A stretch of DNA of 64,000 nt from Agrococcus terreus (GCF_014645235.1 NZ_BMLM01000001.1:1364001-1428000); one strand, 5' to 3'; numbered from the stretch's first letter, positions 19,600 to 28,461 are shown. Notes: a model not told the origin generated them from the sequence alone. Numbers and translations: made by a program.

Positions 19600-20520
19600 G
19601 TGGGCAGGGGAGCGCAGGGCGCGAGCCTGGTCCCGCCTGCTGCCACGAGGCGGTGGGTGCACCCCTCGTCCGGTGAACTCGGCGTCCTGCACGCAGGCCG
19701 TGCGTCCGAGGCTCGCACTCCGGTCCTGCTGCTGCACGGCGGCGGAAGCGACAGCGCCGCGGTCTCCTGGTACCGCCTCATCGAGCCGCTCGCCGCCGAT
19801 CGCGAGGTGTGGGGGCTCGACCTGCCGGGCTTCGGGTCGAGCATCGACCTCGAGCCGGTCGGCGGCCCGGACGCCATGGCCGACGTGGTCGCGGAGGCGC
19901 TCGACGCCCTCGGAGTCGGTCGGGCCGCGGTGCTCGGGGTGTCGATGGGCGGCGACGTCGCGCTCAGCCTCGCCCTCCACCACACCCCTCGGGTCGCGGG
20001 CCTCGGCCTCATCGGCTCCGGCGGCCTGGCTCCCCGCGTCGGCTCGCGGGCGACCCATCTCGCGGCGTGGCTGGCGTCGAGGCTGCCGGACCCGCTGCTG
20101 CTGCCCGCGGGCCGGCTCGCGAACCGCTTCGCTCGGCACGCGCTGCACGCGATGGTGGCTGACCCGGCATCGCTGCCGGACGCGGTCGTGGACGAGTTCG
20201 TGCGCCTCGCCCGGCACCCGCGTGGCGCGCTGGGGTACGCGCGCTACAACCAGGCGACGCTGGCCCGCGACCGGCTCACCAACGACCGCACCGAGGCGGT
20301 GCAACGGATCGCGGTGCCGGCGCTGCTCTTCCACGGCGCCGACGACCCCATGGTCGATCCGGAGGGGTCGCGCCGCGCCGCTCGGCGCATGCCGCGCGCC
20401 ACGCTCGTCGAGCCGTCGGGGTGCGGCCACTGGGCGCAGCTCGAGGCGCACGACGAGTTCCTCGCGGCCTCACGCGCCCTGCTCACCGAGGTCGACGCGG
20501 CCGAGGCAGCCGGGGGCTGA
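19600..20520 (+). CDS. Alpha/beta hydrolase
   Basis: A 306-residue hydrolase-fold protein. It shows the oxyanion region VLLLHGGGSDSAAVSWYRLI, nucleophile elbow GVSMGGD, an acidic residue in LLFHGADDPMVDPEG and the catalytic His in GCGHWAQLE. The sequence resembles C-C bond hydrolases (MhpC/BphD type) and haloperoxidase-like esterases; the substrate is unknown. The start GTG 19600 is the first in-frame codon but has no obvious ribosome-binding site, so translation may start further in. It stands alone between a tRNA and the PAP2 gene. Confidence 0.82.
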   Translation: MGRGAQGASLVPPAATRRWVHPSSGELGVLHAGRASEARTPVLLLHGGGSDSAAVSWYRLIEPLAADREVWGLDLPGFGSSIDLEPVGGPDAMADVVAEALDALGVGRAAVLGVSMGGDVALSLALHHTPRVAGLGLIGSGGLAPRVGSRATHLAAWLASRLPDPLLLPAGRLANRFARHALHAMVADPASLPDAVVDEFVRLARHPRGALGYARYNQATLARDRLTNDRTEAVQRIAVPALLFHGADDPMVDPEGSRRAARRMPRATLVEPSGCGHWAQLEAHDEFLAASRALLTEVDAAEAAGG

Positions 20521-20556
20521 GCCGGCGCACGGCTGGCATCGGTAGCGTCGTCCCCC

Positions 20557-21414
20557 ATGGAGCCGATCGATGCACGCAGGTGGACGGGTGACCCGTCGGA
20601 GCACGGCGCAGAGGGCGAGCGCCGCCAGGATGCTCAGGTCGGCGACGTCGAGCTGACGCACTGGCGCACCCTCCTGGGCCGCACGCTCGCCCGCGGCGGC
20701 GCGTGGGTCGGCGACCGGCTCGGCCCGTACGCGGCGCTCCTCATCACGCTCGCCATCGGCGCGGCGATCATCGCGGGGCTCACGGCGCTCGCCGTCGGCG
20801 TCTACGACGCCGTCACCGACGAGGACGGCGTCGCGGGCGTCGATCGCCCGCTGCTCGACGCGATCCTCACCATCCGGAACCCCGACGCCGACGCGCTCAT
20901 CACCGGCTTCACCGACCTCGCCGGCACCATCGGCATGCCCGCGATCGCGATCGTCTCGCTGCTCGTGCTGTCGCTGCGCCGACGATCGTGGACGCCCGTC
21001 GTGCTGATCGTCGCCGCCGGTGCCGGCTCGCTGCTCATGACGGTCATCGGCAAGGGCATCATCGGCCGCGACCGCCCGCCGCTCGCCGACGCGGTGCCGC
21101 CCTACGAGGTCTCCGCATCGTTCCCGAGCGGTCACACACTCAACGCCGTCGCGATCCTCGGCGTCATCGCCTACCTGCTCATCCTGCGCCGCAGCTCCGC
21201 GGTCGCCCGCGTCCTCATCGGCCTCGCCGCGGTCGTGCTGACGGCGTCGGTGGCGCTCAGCCGCGTCTACCTCGGCCACCACTGGCTCACCGACGTGCTC
21301 GCGGGCTACGCGCTGGGCGCCGCGTGGCTCGCGCTCGTCATCACCGCGCATCGCGTGTATCTCACGGTGCGCGAGCGGCGGGAGGGCCGGGAGCGCGAGC
21401 CCGAGACCGCGTAG
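20557..21414 (+). CDS. PAP2-family membrane phosphatase
   Basis: A 285-residue membrane protein with about six hydrophobic segments from residue ~65. The three PAP2 phosphatase motifs are intact: KGIIGRDRP, FPSGHTLNAVA, and SRVYLGHHWLTDVLAG with the catalytic His. It may dephosphorylate polyprenyl diphosphate or phosphatidic acid at the outer membrane face; which is not resolved. The ~60-residue N-terminus is hydrophilic. ATG 20557 is eight bases after TAGCGT (20543-20548), consistent with a leaderless or near-leaderless mRNA. Confidence 0.9.
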   Translation: MEPIDARRWTGDPSEHGAEGERRQDAQVGDVELTHWRTLLGRTLARGGAWVGDRLGPYAALLITLAIGAAIIAGLTALAVGVYDAVTDEDGVAGVDRPLLDAILTIRNPDADALITGFTDLAGTIGMPAIAIVSLLVLSLRRRSWTPVVLIVAAGAGSLLMTVIGKGIIGRDRPPLADAVPPYEVSASFPSGHTLNAVAILGVIAYLLILRRSSAVARVLIGLAAVVLTASVALSRVYLGHHWLTDVLAGYALGAAWLALVITAHRVYLTVRERREGREREPETA

Positions 21415-21457
21415 CCGGGGGCGAGGTCCGGAGCACCGACCCGAGTAGCCTCCGAGC

Positions 21458-22540
21458 ATGGCCCCGAGCATGATCCCCGGCACGCCGTACCTCGCGATCG
21501 ACCTCGAGCGGATGCAGGCGAACATCGCCCGCGTCGCCGACGCCGCGACGGCCCGCGGCGTCGCGCTGCGCCCGCACGCGAAGACCCACAAGTGCATCGA
21601 GATCGGCCGCATGCAGCTCGCCGCAGGCGCCGCGGGCCTCAGCGTCGCGACCGTGGGGGAGGCCGAGGTCTTCGCCGCGGCGGGCCTCGATGACCTCTTC
21701 ATCGCCTACCCGCTCTGGATCGACCCGGATCGCGCCGCCCGGCTGAGCGCCATGGTCGCGCGCGGCGCGGCGATCTCGGTCGGTGCCGACTCGGCCGCGG
21801 GCGTCGATCGGCTCGGCCGCGCCGGCCTCGCGGGCCGCGTCGCCGTCCGCGTCGAGGTGGATGCGGGCCACCACCGCTCGGGCTGCGACCCGGGCGACGC
21901 GGGCGAGGTCGCCGCGGCCGCCGCGAACGCGGGCTTCGAGGTGGAGGGAGTCTTCGCCTTCCCCGGCCACGCCTACGCTCCGGATGCGCGGGCCACCGCG
22001 GCCGTGCAGGAGGCGGAGGCGCTCACGACGGCCGCCGCCGCGATGTGGTCAGTGGGCCTCCCGCCACGCGTCGTCTCCGGCGGCTCCACGCCCTCGTACG
22101 ACGCCTCCCTCGGCCTCACGTCGCCCGTCACCGAGCTGCGGCCCGGCGTCAGCGCCCTCGGCGACGCGCAGCAGTGGGAGCTCGGCGTGCTCGCGCCCGA
22201 CCAGGTCGCGCTCACCTGCCACGCCACGGTGATCTCGGCGCGTCCCGGCCGCATCGTCGTCGACGCGGGCTCCAAGGCGCTCGGCGCCGACCGCGCGCCG
22301 TGGGCGACCGGCTTCGGTCGGCTGCTCGACCACCCCGACGCGCGGATCGTGCTGCTCAGCGAGCACCACGCGGTCGTCGAGCTCGACGACGCGCCGCCGC
22401 TCGGCACGCGGGTGCGCGTCGTGCCGAACCACGTCTGCAGCGCTGTCAACCTCGCCGACGAGCTCTTCGCCTTCCACGCCGCGGAGGACCTCGAGCCCGC
22501 CGCGCGCTGGCGCGTGGCGGCGCGCGGCCGCAACAGCTAG
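21458..22540 (+). CDS. D-threonine aldolase / D-serine dehydratase-like PLP enzyme
   Basis: A 360-residue protein of the fold-type III (alanine racemase-like) PLP family. Near the start, YLAIDLERMQANIARVADAA and LRPHAKTHKCIEIGRMQ place the PLP-binding Lys in PHAKTHK. A barrel follows, then a C-terminal DSD1-type domain with metal-site His residues (LSEHHAVVEL, VVPNHVCSAVNLADEL). HxC in PNHVC fits the zinc/Mn site of the family. ATG 21458 lies six bases after TAGCCT (leaderless). The stop TAG shares CTAG 22537-22540 with the convergent flavin oxidoreductase. Confidence 0.87.
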   Translation: MAPSMIPGTPYLAIDLERMQANIARVADAATARGVALRPHAKTHKCIEIGRMQLAAGAAGLSVATVGEAEVFAAAGLDDLFIAYPLWIDPDRAARLSAMVARGAAISVGADSAAGVDRLGRAGLAGRVAVRVEVDAGHHRSGCDPGDAGEVAAAAANAGFEVEGVFAFPGHAYAPDARATAAVQEAEALTTAAAAMWSVGLPPRVVSGGSTPSYDASLGLTSPVTELRPGVSALGDAQQWELGVLAPDQVALTCHATVISARPGRIVVDAGSKALGADRAPWATGFGRLLDHPDARIVLLSEHHAVVELDDAPPLGTRVRVVPNHVCSAVNLADELFAFHAAEDLEPAARWRVAARGRNS

Positions 22541-23337
22541 GCGGCGGCCGCCGCGATCGTCACGATGAGCGCCTCGATCCGGTCGCCCCGGTCGGGCGTG
22601 CCGTCGGGGGCGAGCGCGAGGATCGTGATGCGCGTCGCGAGCGGGTAGGCGGCGGCGAGCCGCCGCACGTCGTCGACGCCGGCATCCGCCGCAGTGCTCG
22701 TGAACTCGATCACCTCGTACGGCGCGTCCACGCCCGCGGCAGCCCGTGCATCGAGCGCCGCCCGCGCGCCCGCAGTCTCGGCCTCCGGGCCGTCGTCGCC
22801 CGCGAGGATGACGCCGTCGCCCAGCTCGCCCGCGAGCGCGAGCGTGCGCGGCCGGCCCGCGCCGATGAGCAGCGGCGGCACCTGCCCTGGCGGCCAGCGC
22901 AGCCGCACGCGGTCGAGCCGCACGTACTCGCCGTCCACCGTGACCTCCTCGCCCGCCAGCAGTGCGCGCAGCGCCGTCGCCTGCTCGCGCAGCAGCGTGA
23001 GCGGCGACCGCGCGCGCACGCCGGCCTGGCCCATCCACTCGAGCACGCCGTGGCCGATGCCCGGCAGGAAGCGGCCGGGGAACATGCGCGCGAGCGCCGA
23101 GATCTCCATCGCCGTGAGCGCCACGTTCCGCAGCGGCACCGGCATGAGGCCGAGCCCGACCCGGATGCGCGACGTCGCCGCGAGCACGGCCGCGGACGGC
23201 CCGAGGCCCGCCTGCGCGAAGCAGTCCTCCCACAGCCACACCTCCTCGAGACCCGCGGCCTCCGCGGCCTGCGCGAGGCCGATGAACCGCTCCGGCGGCA
23301 CGTCGGGCGGGAGGATGATGCTGAGCGTCGCTGCCAT
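22537..23337 (-). CDS. LLM-class (luciferase-like) flavin or F420-dependent oxidoreductase
   Basis: A 266-residue TIM-barrel protein of the bacterial luciferase family. It starts MAATLSIILPPDVPPERFIGLAQAAEAAGLEEVWLWED and includes RIRVGLGLMPVPLRN, ALARMFPGRFLPGIGHGV and an insertion. Cofactor (FMN or F420) and substrate are not decidable from sequence alone. ATG 23337 follows TAGCCT (23349-23344) by six bases, so it is leaderless. It is convergent with the PLP enzyme gene and shares its CTAG stop. Confidence 0.85.
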   Translation of the reverse strand: MAATLSIILPPDVPPERFIGLAQAAEAAGLEEVWLWEDCFAQAGLGPSAAVLAATSRIRVGLGLMPVPLRNVALTAMEISALARMFPGRFLPGIGHGVLEWMGQAGVRARSPLTLLREQATALRALLAGEEVTVDGEYVRLDRVRLRWPPGQVPPLLIGAGRPRTLALAGELGDGVILAGDDGPEAETAGARAALDARAAAGVDAPYEVIEFTSTAADAGVDDVRRLAAAYPLATRITILALAPDGTPDRGDRIEALIVTIAAAAA

Positions 23338-23416
23338 GGGCCGAGGCTACGGGGCGCCGCCCACGCGCGCCTCCCGCGATGCACGCGGCGTCGGCGCGCG
23401 TGGCTACGCTGGTGCC

Positions 23417-24238
23417 ATGGACGAGACCGCGACGACTCCTGAGGCTGCCGAGCAGCACGCCGCCTTCCGCCGCAAGCGCGACGCGAGCGTGCGAGGCGCG
23501 CAGGGCGCTCTGGCCCTCGTGACCACCGCGTGGGTCGAGGGTGAGACCGAGATCGAGGACGTGCCCGGCATCTGGTCGCCCTCGCCCACGAACGACGGCC
23601 TGCAGGTCGCCGCGACGGCCGACGACGGCATCGTCGTCGACGGCCAGGAGGTCGACGGCACGGCGATCGTCTACGGCCACGACTCGATGACGCCGAGCCA
23701 GGTGCGCTTCGACGAGAGCCGCACCGCGTTCGTCATCGGCCCCGACTTCCACGGCCGCTACGCGCTGCGCGTGTGGGACTCGGAGTCGCAGGCGAACCAG
23801 GACTTCGTGCGGCTCGACGCGTACGACTTCGATCCCGCCTGGGTGAAGCACGGCACCTTCGAGGCCGTCGAGGGCGGCGTCGGCTTCGAGTACGGCAAGT
23901 CGCAGGGCGGCTCGCTGCGCCAGGGCGTCTCGCCCGGCCGGATCCGCTTCGAGCACGAGGGCGAGCAGGTCGAGCTGCTCGCGCTGCCCGACGGCGACAG
24001 CCTGCAGATCGTCTTCGCGGATGCGACGACGGGCGACGAGACCTACGACGTCGGCCGCTTCCTGTTCGTGAAGCCGCGCCACGACGGCACCGTCGAGCTC
24101 GACTTCAACCGCGCCGTCGTGCCGCCGTGCGCGATGAGCGACCAGTACAACTGCCCGCTGCCGCCCGCCGGCAACCGCCTCGCCTTCCCCATCCGGGCGG
24201 GGGAGCGGCGGCCGGTGTTCGAGCGCGCCGAGGGCTGA
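23417..24238 (+). CDS. DUF1684-family protein
   Basis: A 273-residue cytosolic protein. The N-terminal helix is followed by GALALVTTAWVEGE and mixed-strand segments. The C-terminal region shows the family hallmark: DVGRFLFVKPRHDGTVELDFNRAVVPPCAMSDQYNCPLPPAGNRL. The family's biochemical role is not established. ATG 23417 is six bases after TACGCT 23405-23410 (leaderless). The 80-bp space to the divergent LLM oxidoreductase holds both promoters. A hairpin at 24245-24266 ends the transcript. Confidence 0.85.
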   Translation: MDETATTPEAAEQHAAFRRKRDASVRGAQGALALVTTAWVEGETEIEDVPGIWSPSPTNDGLQVAATADDGIVVDGQEVDGTAIVYGHDSMTPSQVRFDESRTAFVIGPDFHGRYALRVWDSESQANQDFVRLDAYDFDPAWVKHGTFEAVEGGVGFEYGKSQGGSLRQGVSPGRIRFEHEGEQVELLALPDGDSLQIVFADATTGDETYDVGRFLFVKPRHDGTVELDFNRAVVPPCAMSDQYNCPLPPAGNRLAFPIRAGERRPVFERAEG

Positions 24239-24244
24239 GCGGGG

Positions 24245-24266
24245 CGAACGACAGGCTTGTCGTTCG
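24245..24266 (+). terminator. Hairpin terminator after DUF1684 gene
   Basis: CGAACGACA 24245-24253 pairs perfectly with TGTCGTTCG 24258-24266 around a 4-nt GGCT loop, starting 7 bases after the stop codon. Confidence 0.7.
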
Positions 24267-24348
24267 TCAGTGGCATGTGGGAGACTCGGCGCATCGTTGC
24301 TCGATCGTTCGACCGATGGGGAAGTCGCATCGAACGAGGAGAGAGACG

Positions 24349-24876
24349 ATGACTGCTGCGAACACGCTCAGGCGACGTCCCGCCACCACGTCGGGGGTCG
24401 TCTGGATCCACGCGTCCCCGCGCGCCCTGCGGACCCACCTGGAGTGGGCCGTCGGGCACGCCGTCGGCGACGCGCTCCGCTTCGTCTGGCAGCCGCAGCC
24501 GGCCGCCCCGGGCGCGGAGCGCACCGAGGTGCACTGGAGCGGCCCCGTCGGCACCGGCGCCCGCATCGCGAGCGCCCTCGCCGGCTGGAAGGACGTGCGC
24601 TTCGAGGTCGCGGAGGACCCCGCGGCCGACAGCGACGGCATGCGCTGGATGCACACGCCGCAGCTCGGCATCGCGGCCCTGCGCATCGACGCCGCCGGCG
24701 GCGTGCTCGTGCCCGAGGAGCGCATCCGCGGCGCCATCGAGGCCGCCGGCCCGGATGCGCGTGCCCTGCTCGCCGACCTCGACGACGCCATGGGCGGCGC
24801 CTGGGACCGCGAGCTCGAGGCCTACCGCCACGCCTCCGACGCGTCGCCCGTCGTCTGGCTGCACCGCGTCGGCTGA
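24349..24876 (+). CDS. DUF3145-family protein
   Basis: A 175-residue actinobacteria-restricted protein: GVVWIHASPRALRTHLEWAVGHAVGD at the start, then VHWSGPVGTGARIASALAGWKDVRFEVAEDP, and a terminal MGGAWDRELEAYRHASDASPVVWLHRVG. No catalytic motif or membrane segment is evident. The start ATG 24349 has AGGAGAGAGACG upstream, a true ribosome-binding site, unlike its leaderless neighbours. It is convergent with fabF and shares the bidirectional terminator 24916-24945. Confidence 0.85.
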   Translation: MTAANTLRRRPATTSGVVWIHASPRALRTHLEWAVGHAVGDALRFVWQPQPAAPGAERTEVHWSGPVGTGARIASALAGWKDVRFEVAEDPAADSDGMRWMHTPQLGIAALRIDAAGGVLVPEERIRGAIEAAGPDARALLADLDDAMGGAWDRELEAYRHASDASPVVWLHRVG

Positions 24877-24915
24877 ACCGCCGACCGTCAGGGCGCCGAG
24901 CGCCCCACGAACGCC

Positions 24916-24945
24916 GAGGGCCCCGCTGCGAACAGCGGTGCCCTC
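24916..24945. terminator. Bidirectional terminator between DUF3145 gene and fabF
   Basis: GAGGGCCCCGCTG 24916-24928 pairs with CAGCGGTGCCCTC 24933-24945 with one mismatch and a CGAA tetraloop. It lies between the two convergent stops and can serve both strands. Confidence 0.75.
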
Positions 24946-24957
24946 GATGCGTGCCGG

Positions 24958-26193
24958 TCAGACCGAGCGGATCGCGACGACCGCGTTGTGGCCGCCGAAG
25001 CCGAACGAGTTCGACACCGCGAGCTGCGGACCGTCGCCGAGCGCCACCGGCGTCGCCGAGATCGACAGCGGTGCATCCGGGTCCTGCTCGGTGACGTTGA
25101 TCGTCGGGGGAGCGGTGCGCTCGTGGAGCGCGAGCGTCGTGAACGCCGCCTCCAGGGCGCCCGTGCCGCCGAGCAGGTGGCCGTGGGCCGCCTTCGTCGC
25201 CGACACCGGGATCTGCTTCGCCCGCTCGCCGAAGACGCGCAGCAGGGCGCGCACCTCGGCCACGTCGCCGACCGGCGTCGACGTGGCGTGGGCGTTGATG
25301 TGGGTCACCTCGTCGGGCGTGGCGCCCGCCTGCGCGAGCGCGGCGTGGACGGCGCGGCTCGCGCCGAGGCCCTCCGGCTCGGGCGCGGTGATGTGGTGGG
25401 AGTCGGCGGTCACGCCGGTGCCCGCGAGCTCGGCGTAGATGCGCGCGCCGCGAGCGAGCGCGTGCTCCTCCGTCTCGAGCACGAGCGCCGCGGCGCCCTC
25501 GCCCATGACGAAGCCGTCGCGCGTGACGTCGTACGGCCGCGAGGCGGTCGCCGGGTCGTCGTTGCGGCGCGAGAGCGCCTGCATCGACGCGAACGACGCG
25601 ATCGTGACCGGGTGGATGGCCGCCTCCGAGCCGCCGGCGATGACGACGTCGGCGAGCCCCTGCTGCAGGTGCTCGTAGGCCATCGCGAGCGACTCCGTGC
25701 TCGAGGCGCACGCCGAGGCAACGGTGCGCGCGTACGCGCGCGCCTCGAAGTGCATCGAGACGGCCGCGGCGGGCGCGTTCGGCATGAGCATGGGGACCGT
25801 CATCGGCATGACGCGGCGCGGGCCCTTCTCGCGCAGGGCGTCCCAAGCGTCGAGCAGCGTCCAGACGCCGCCGATGCCGGTGGCCCAGTCGACGCCGAGG
25901 CGCTCCGGGTCGAGCTCGGGCGAGCCCGCGTCGGCGAACGCCTCCTTGGCGGCGACGAGCGCGAGCTGGCTCGACGGGTCGAGCCGCTTCGCGACGGGCC
26001 GCTCGAGCACCGTGTCGGGCTTCACCGCGACCTGCGCGGCGAACGTCACGGGCAGGTCGTACTGGCCGACCCACTCCTGCTCGAGGGCGCGCACGCCGGA
26101 CTCGCCGGCGAGCAGCGCCTCCCAGCTCTCGCGCATGGTGCCGCCGAGCGGCGAGGTCGCCCCCAGGCCGGTGATGACGATCTTCTTCGTCAT
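24958..26193 (-). CDS. fabF: Beta-ketoacyl-ACP synthase II
   Basis: A 411-residue condensing enzyme that elongates acyl-ACP with malonyl-ACP. Catalytic residues are visible in VASACASSTES (Cys), NAHATSTPVGD (His) and ATKAAHGHLLGGTG (Lys/His), with SFGFGGHNA near the C-terminus. Start MTKKIVITGLGATSPLGG at 26193 follows GAGGAGGAGC-type sequence. The further upstream in-frame ATG crosses a hairpin and is unlikely. It is the last gene of fasR-fabD-fabH-acpP-fabF. Confidence 0.96.
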   Translation of the reverse strand: MTKKIVITGLGATSPLGGTMRESWEALLAGESGVRALEQEWVGQYDLPVTFAAQVAVKPDTVLERPVAKRLDPSSQLALVAAKEAFADAGSPELDPERLGVDWATGIGGVWTLLDAWDALREKGPRRVMPMTVPMLMPNAPAAAVSMHFEARAYARTVASACASSTESLAMAYEHLQQGLADVVIAGGSEAAIHPVTIASFASMQALSRRNDDPATASRPYDVTRDGFVMGEGAAALVLETEEHALARGARIYAELAGTGVTADSHHITAPEPEGLGASRAVHAALAQAGATPDEVTHINAHATSTPVGDVAEVRALLRVFGERAKQIPVSATKAAHGHLLGGTGALEAAFTTLALHERTAPPTINVTEQDPDAPLSISATPVALGDGPQLAVSNSFGFGGHNAVVAIRSV

Positions 26194-26214
26194 GCTCCTC
26201 CTCGTGGGTGCATC

Positions 26215-26238
26215 GTGCGGCCGGTCGCCCGGCCGCAC
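26215..26238 (-). promoter_or_regulatory. Intra-operon hairpin between acpP and fabF
   Basis: GTGCGGCCGG 26215-26224 pairs perfectly with CCGGCCGCAC 26229-26238 around a TCGC loop. It lies in the 61-bp gap between the acpP stop and the fabF start. It could act as a partial terminator or 3'-end stabiliser that raises acpP over fabF expression. Confidence 0.6.
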
Positions 26239-26254
26239 GCGCGGTCCGCTGGCG

Positions 26255-26503
26255 TCAGGCCTGCGCGCCGACGATGTAGGTCACGGCGTCGCCGACGGTC
26301 TTGAGGTTCTTGACCTCGTCGTCGGGGATCTTGACGTCGAACTTCTCCTCGGCGTTCACGACGATGGTCATCATCGAGATCGAGTCGATGTCGAGGTCGT
26401 CCGTGAAGGACTTCTCGAGCTGGACGTTCTCGGTCGCGATGCCGGTCTCGTCGTTCACGAGCTCGGCGAGTCCGGCGAGGACCTCGTCCTGGGTGTAGGC
26501 CAT
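26255..26503 (-). CDS. acpP: Acyl carrier protein
   Basis: An 82-residue acidic four-helix protein. The 4'-phosphopantetheine attachment serine is in DLDIDSISMMTIV (Ser41). It carries acyl intermediates between FabD, FabH and FabF. ATG 26503 is preceded by GGAGACGCC. The canonical D-S-L is D-S-I here, a conservative change common in actinobacterial ACPs. It lies 44 bp after fabH and 61 bp before fabF, larger gaps than elsewhere in this operon. Confidence 0.97.
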   Translation of the reverse strand: MAYTQDEVLAGLAELVNDETGIATENVQLEKSFTDDLDIDSISMMTIVVNAEEKFDVKIPDDEVKNLKTVGDAVTYIVGAQA

Positions 26504-26547
26504 GGGGGCGTCTCCTTCGGGTGTCTGATGGACGGGGATGAGTCTAG

Positions 26548-27543
26548 TCAGGGGAGCGTGACGACCTGGGCGCCGTACACGAGGCCGGCGCCGAAGCCGA
26601 TCTGCAGGGCGAGCCCGCCGGAGAGCTCCGGCCGCTCCTCGAGCAGGCGGTGCATCGCGAGCGGGATCGATGCCGCGCTCGTGTTGCCGGTGGTCGCGAT
26701 GTCGCGCGCGATCGCCACGGTGTCGGGCAGCTTCAGCTGCTTCGCGAACTCGTCGATGATGCGCATGTTCGCCTGGTGGGGGATGAACGCGGCGAGGTCC
26801 GAGGCCTGGACGCCGGCCTCGTCGAGCGCGCGCTTGGCGACCTTCGCCATCGCCCACACGGCCCAGCGGAACACCGACTGGCCGTCCTGGCGGAGCGTCG
26901 GCCACGCGGCGCCGTCGCGCATCGAGCCGAGCGTGTTCGTCATCCGGATGGTCTCCCACTGCGAGCCGTCGGAGCCCCAGACGCTGCGGCTGATGCCGGG
27001 CTCGTCCGAGGGGCCGACGACGACCGCGCCGGCGCCGTCGCCCAGCAGGAAGCTGATCGAGCGGTCGGTGGGGTCGACGACCTCCGAGAGCTTCTCGGCG
27101 CCGACGACGAGCACGTGGTCGGCGGCGCCGGACCGCACGAGCGCGTCGGCCTGGGCGACGCCGTAGGCGTAGCCTGCGCAGGCGGCGGAGATGTCGAAGG
27201 CGGGCGCGGGGGTCGCGCCGATGCGCTCGGTGAGCAGGGCCGCCATCGACGGCGTCTGCACGGTGTTCGAGATCGTCGAGACGATCACGGCGTCGATCTG
27301 CGAGGCGTCGAGGCCTGCGCGCTCGATCGCCTCGCGCGAGGCGGTCTCGGCGAGGTCGACGGCCTCGATGCCCTCGGAGGCGCGGACGCGCGTGATGATG
27401 CCCGTCCGCTGGCGGATCCACTCGTCGGAGGAGTCGATCGGGCCGACGAGGTCGTCGTTCGGCACCACGAGGTCGCCGCGCGCGGCGCCGACCGAGAGGA
27501 TGCGCGAGCCGGCACGGCTCTGCGTGCCCTGGATGCTGGTCAT
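26548..27543 (-). CDS. fabH: Beta-ketoacyl-ACP synthase III
   Basis: A 331-residue initiating condensing enzyme. The catalytic Cys lies in AFDISAACAGYAYG. His and Asn are in FIPHQANMRIIDEF and ATTGNTSAASIPLA. DEWIRQRTGIITRVRA is the typical N-terminal strand-loop. It condenses acyl-CoA with malonyl-ACP; actinobacterial FabH often prefers branched primers, which cannot be confirmed here. ATG 27543 overlaps the fabD stop by four bases. Confidence 0.96.
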   Translation of the reverse strand: MTSIQGTQSRAGSRILSVGAARGDLVVPNDDLVGPIDSSDEWIRQRTGIITRVRASEGIEAVDLAETASREAIERAGLDASQIDAVIVSTISNTVQTPSMAALLTERIGATPAPAFDISAACAGYAYGVAQADALVRSGAADHVLVVGAEKLSEVVDPTDRSISFLLGDGAGAVVVGPSDEPGISRSVWGSDGSQWETIRMTNTLGSMRDGAAWPTLRQDGQSVFRWAVWAMAKVAKRALDEAGVQASDLAAFIPHQANMRIIDEFAKQLKLPDTVAIARDIATTGNTSAASIPLAMHRLLEERPELSGGLALQIGFGAGLVYGAQVVTLP

Positions 27544-28457
27544 GCTGCTCCGGTCTCCAGCAGCTCGATGGCCGCCGGGAGGTCGTCAGGGGTGGAGATG
27601 CCGACGGCGGGCACGCCGCGCAGCCCGCGCTTCGCGAGGCCCACGAGGGCGCCGGCGGGGGCGAGCTCGACGATGCCGGTGACGCCCGCCTCCTGGAACG
27701 ACGCCATGCAGCGGTCCCAGCGGACGGGGCTCGACACCTGGCCGACGACGAGCTCGAGGAAGCCGGCGCCCGAGGCGACGGCGCTGCCGTCGCGGTTGGT
27801 CCACAGGGTCGAGGTCGGGTCGGCGGTGGGGGTGGCCTCCGCCTTCGCGCGGAAGCGCTCGACGGCCGGGGCCATGTAGGACGTGTGGAACGCGCCCGCG
27901 GTCTGCAGCGGGATGACGCGCGCCCGCTCGGGCGGCGCCTCGGCGAGGGCGGCGAGCGCGTCCTGCGGGCCGGCGACGACGACCTGCCCGCCGCCGTTGT
28001 AGTTGGCGGGCTGGAGGCCGAGCTCGGCCAGGCGCGCCTCGAGGGCTGCCTCGTCGCCGCCGAGCACCGCGGCCATGCCGGTGGGGGTCTGCGCCGCGGC
28101 GTCGGCCATGGCGCGTGCGCGCTCGCCGACGAGGGCCATCGCGTCCTCGGCGGTCAGCACGCCGGCGCCGACCGCGGCCGTGATCTCGCCCACCGAGTGG
28201 CCGGCAAACCCGCCCGCGAGCGCGGCGCGGTCGCCGAGCGCGTCGAGGGCGAGGATGCCGGCGGCCACGATGAGCGGCTGCGCGACGAGCGTGTCGCGGA
28301 TCGTGTCGGCGTCGCTCTCGGTGCCGTGCTGCACGAGGTCGACCCCGGCGGCCTCGCCGAGCGCGACGAGCCGGTCGCGGGCCTCGGGGCGCTCGATCCA
28401 CGGGGAGAGGAAGCCGGGCTTCTGGGAGCCCTGGCCGGGCGCGACGATGACGATCAC
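27540..28457 (-). CDS. fabD: Malonyl-CoA:ACP transacylase
   Basis: A 305-residue transacylase that loads malonyl groups onto ACP. The active serine is in the GGFAGHSVGEITAA elbow and the catalytic His in QTAGAFHTSYM. The start is set at GTG 28457 to give the family N-terminus IVIVAPGQGSQKPGFL. An ATG at 28478 would add seven residues and overlap the upstream regulator. It follows the regulator stop by four bases. Confidence 0.94.
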   Translation of the reverse strand: MIVIVAPGQGSQKPGFLSPWIERPEARDRLVALGEAAGVDLVQHGTESDADTIRDTLVAQPLIVAAGILALDALGDRAALAGGFAGHSVGEITAAVGAGVLTAEDAMALVGERARAMADAAAQTPTGMAAVLGGDEAALEARLAELGLQPANYNGGGQVVVAGPQDALAALAEAPPERARVIPLQTAGAFHTSYMAPAVERFRAKAEATPTADPTSTLWTNRDGSAVASGAGFLELVVGQVSSPVRWDRCMASFQEAGVTGIVELAPAGALVGLAKRGLRGVPAVGISTPDDLPAAIELLETGAA

Positions 28458-28461
28458 CGGT

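Noticed and set aside
24245-24266. LexA/SOS box (CGAAC...GTTCG)
   Set aside because: Half-sites are 12 bp apart rather than 4, and the symmetry makes a perfect hairpin immediately after a stop codon, so a terminator explains it better.
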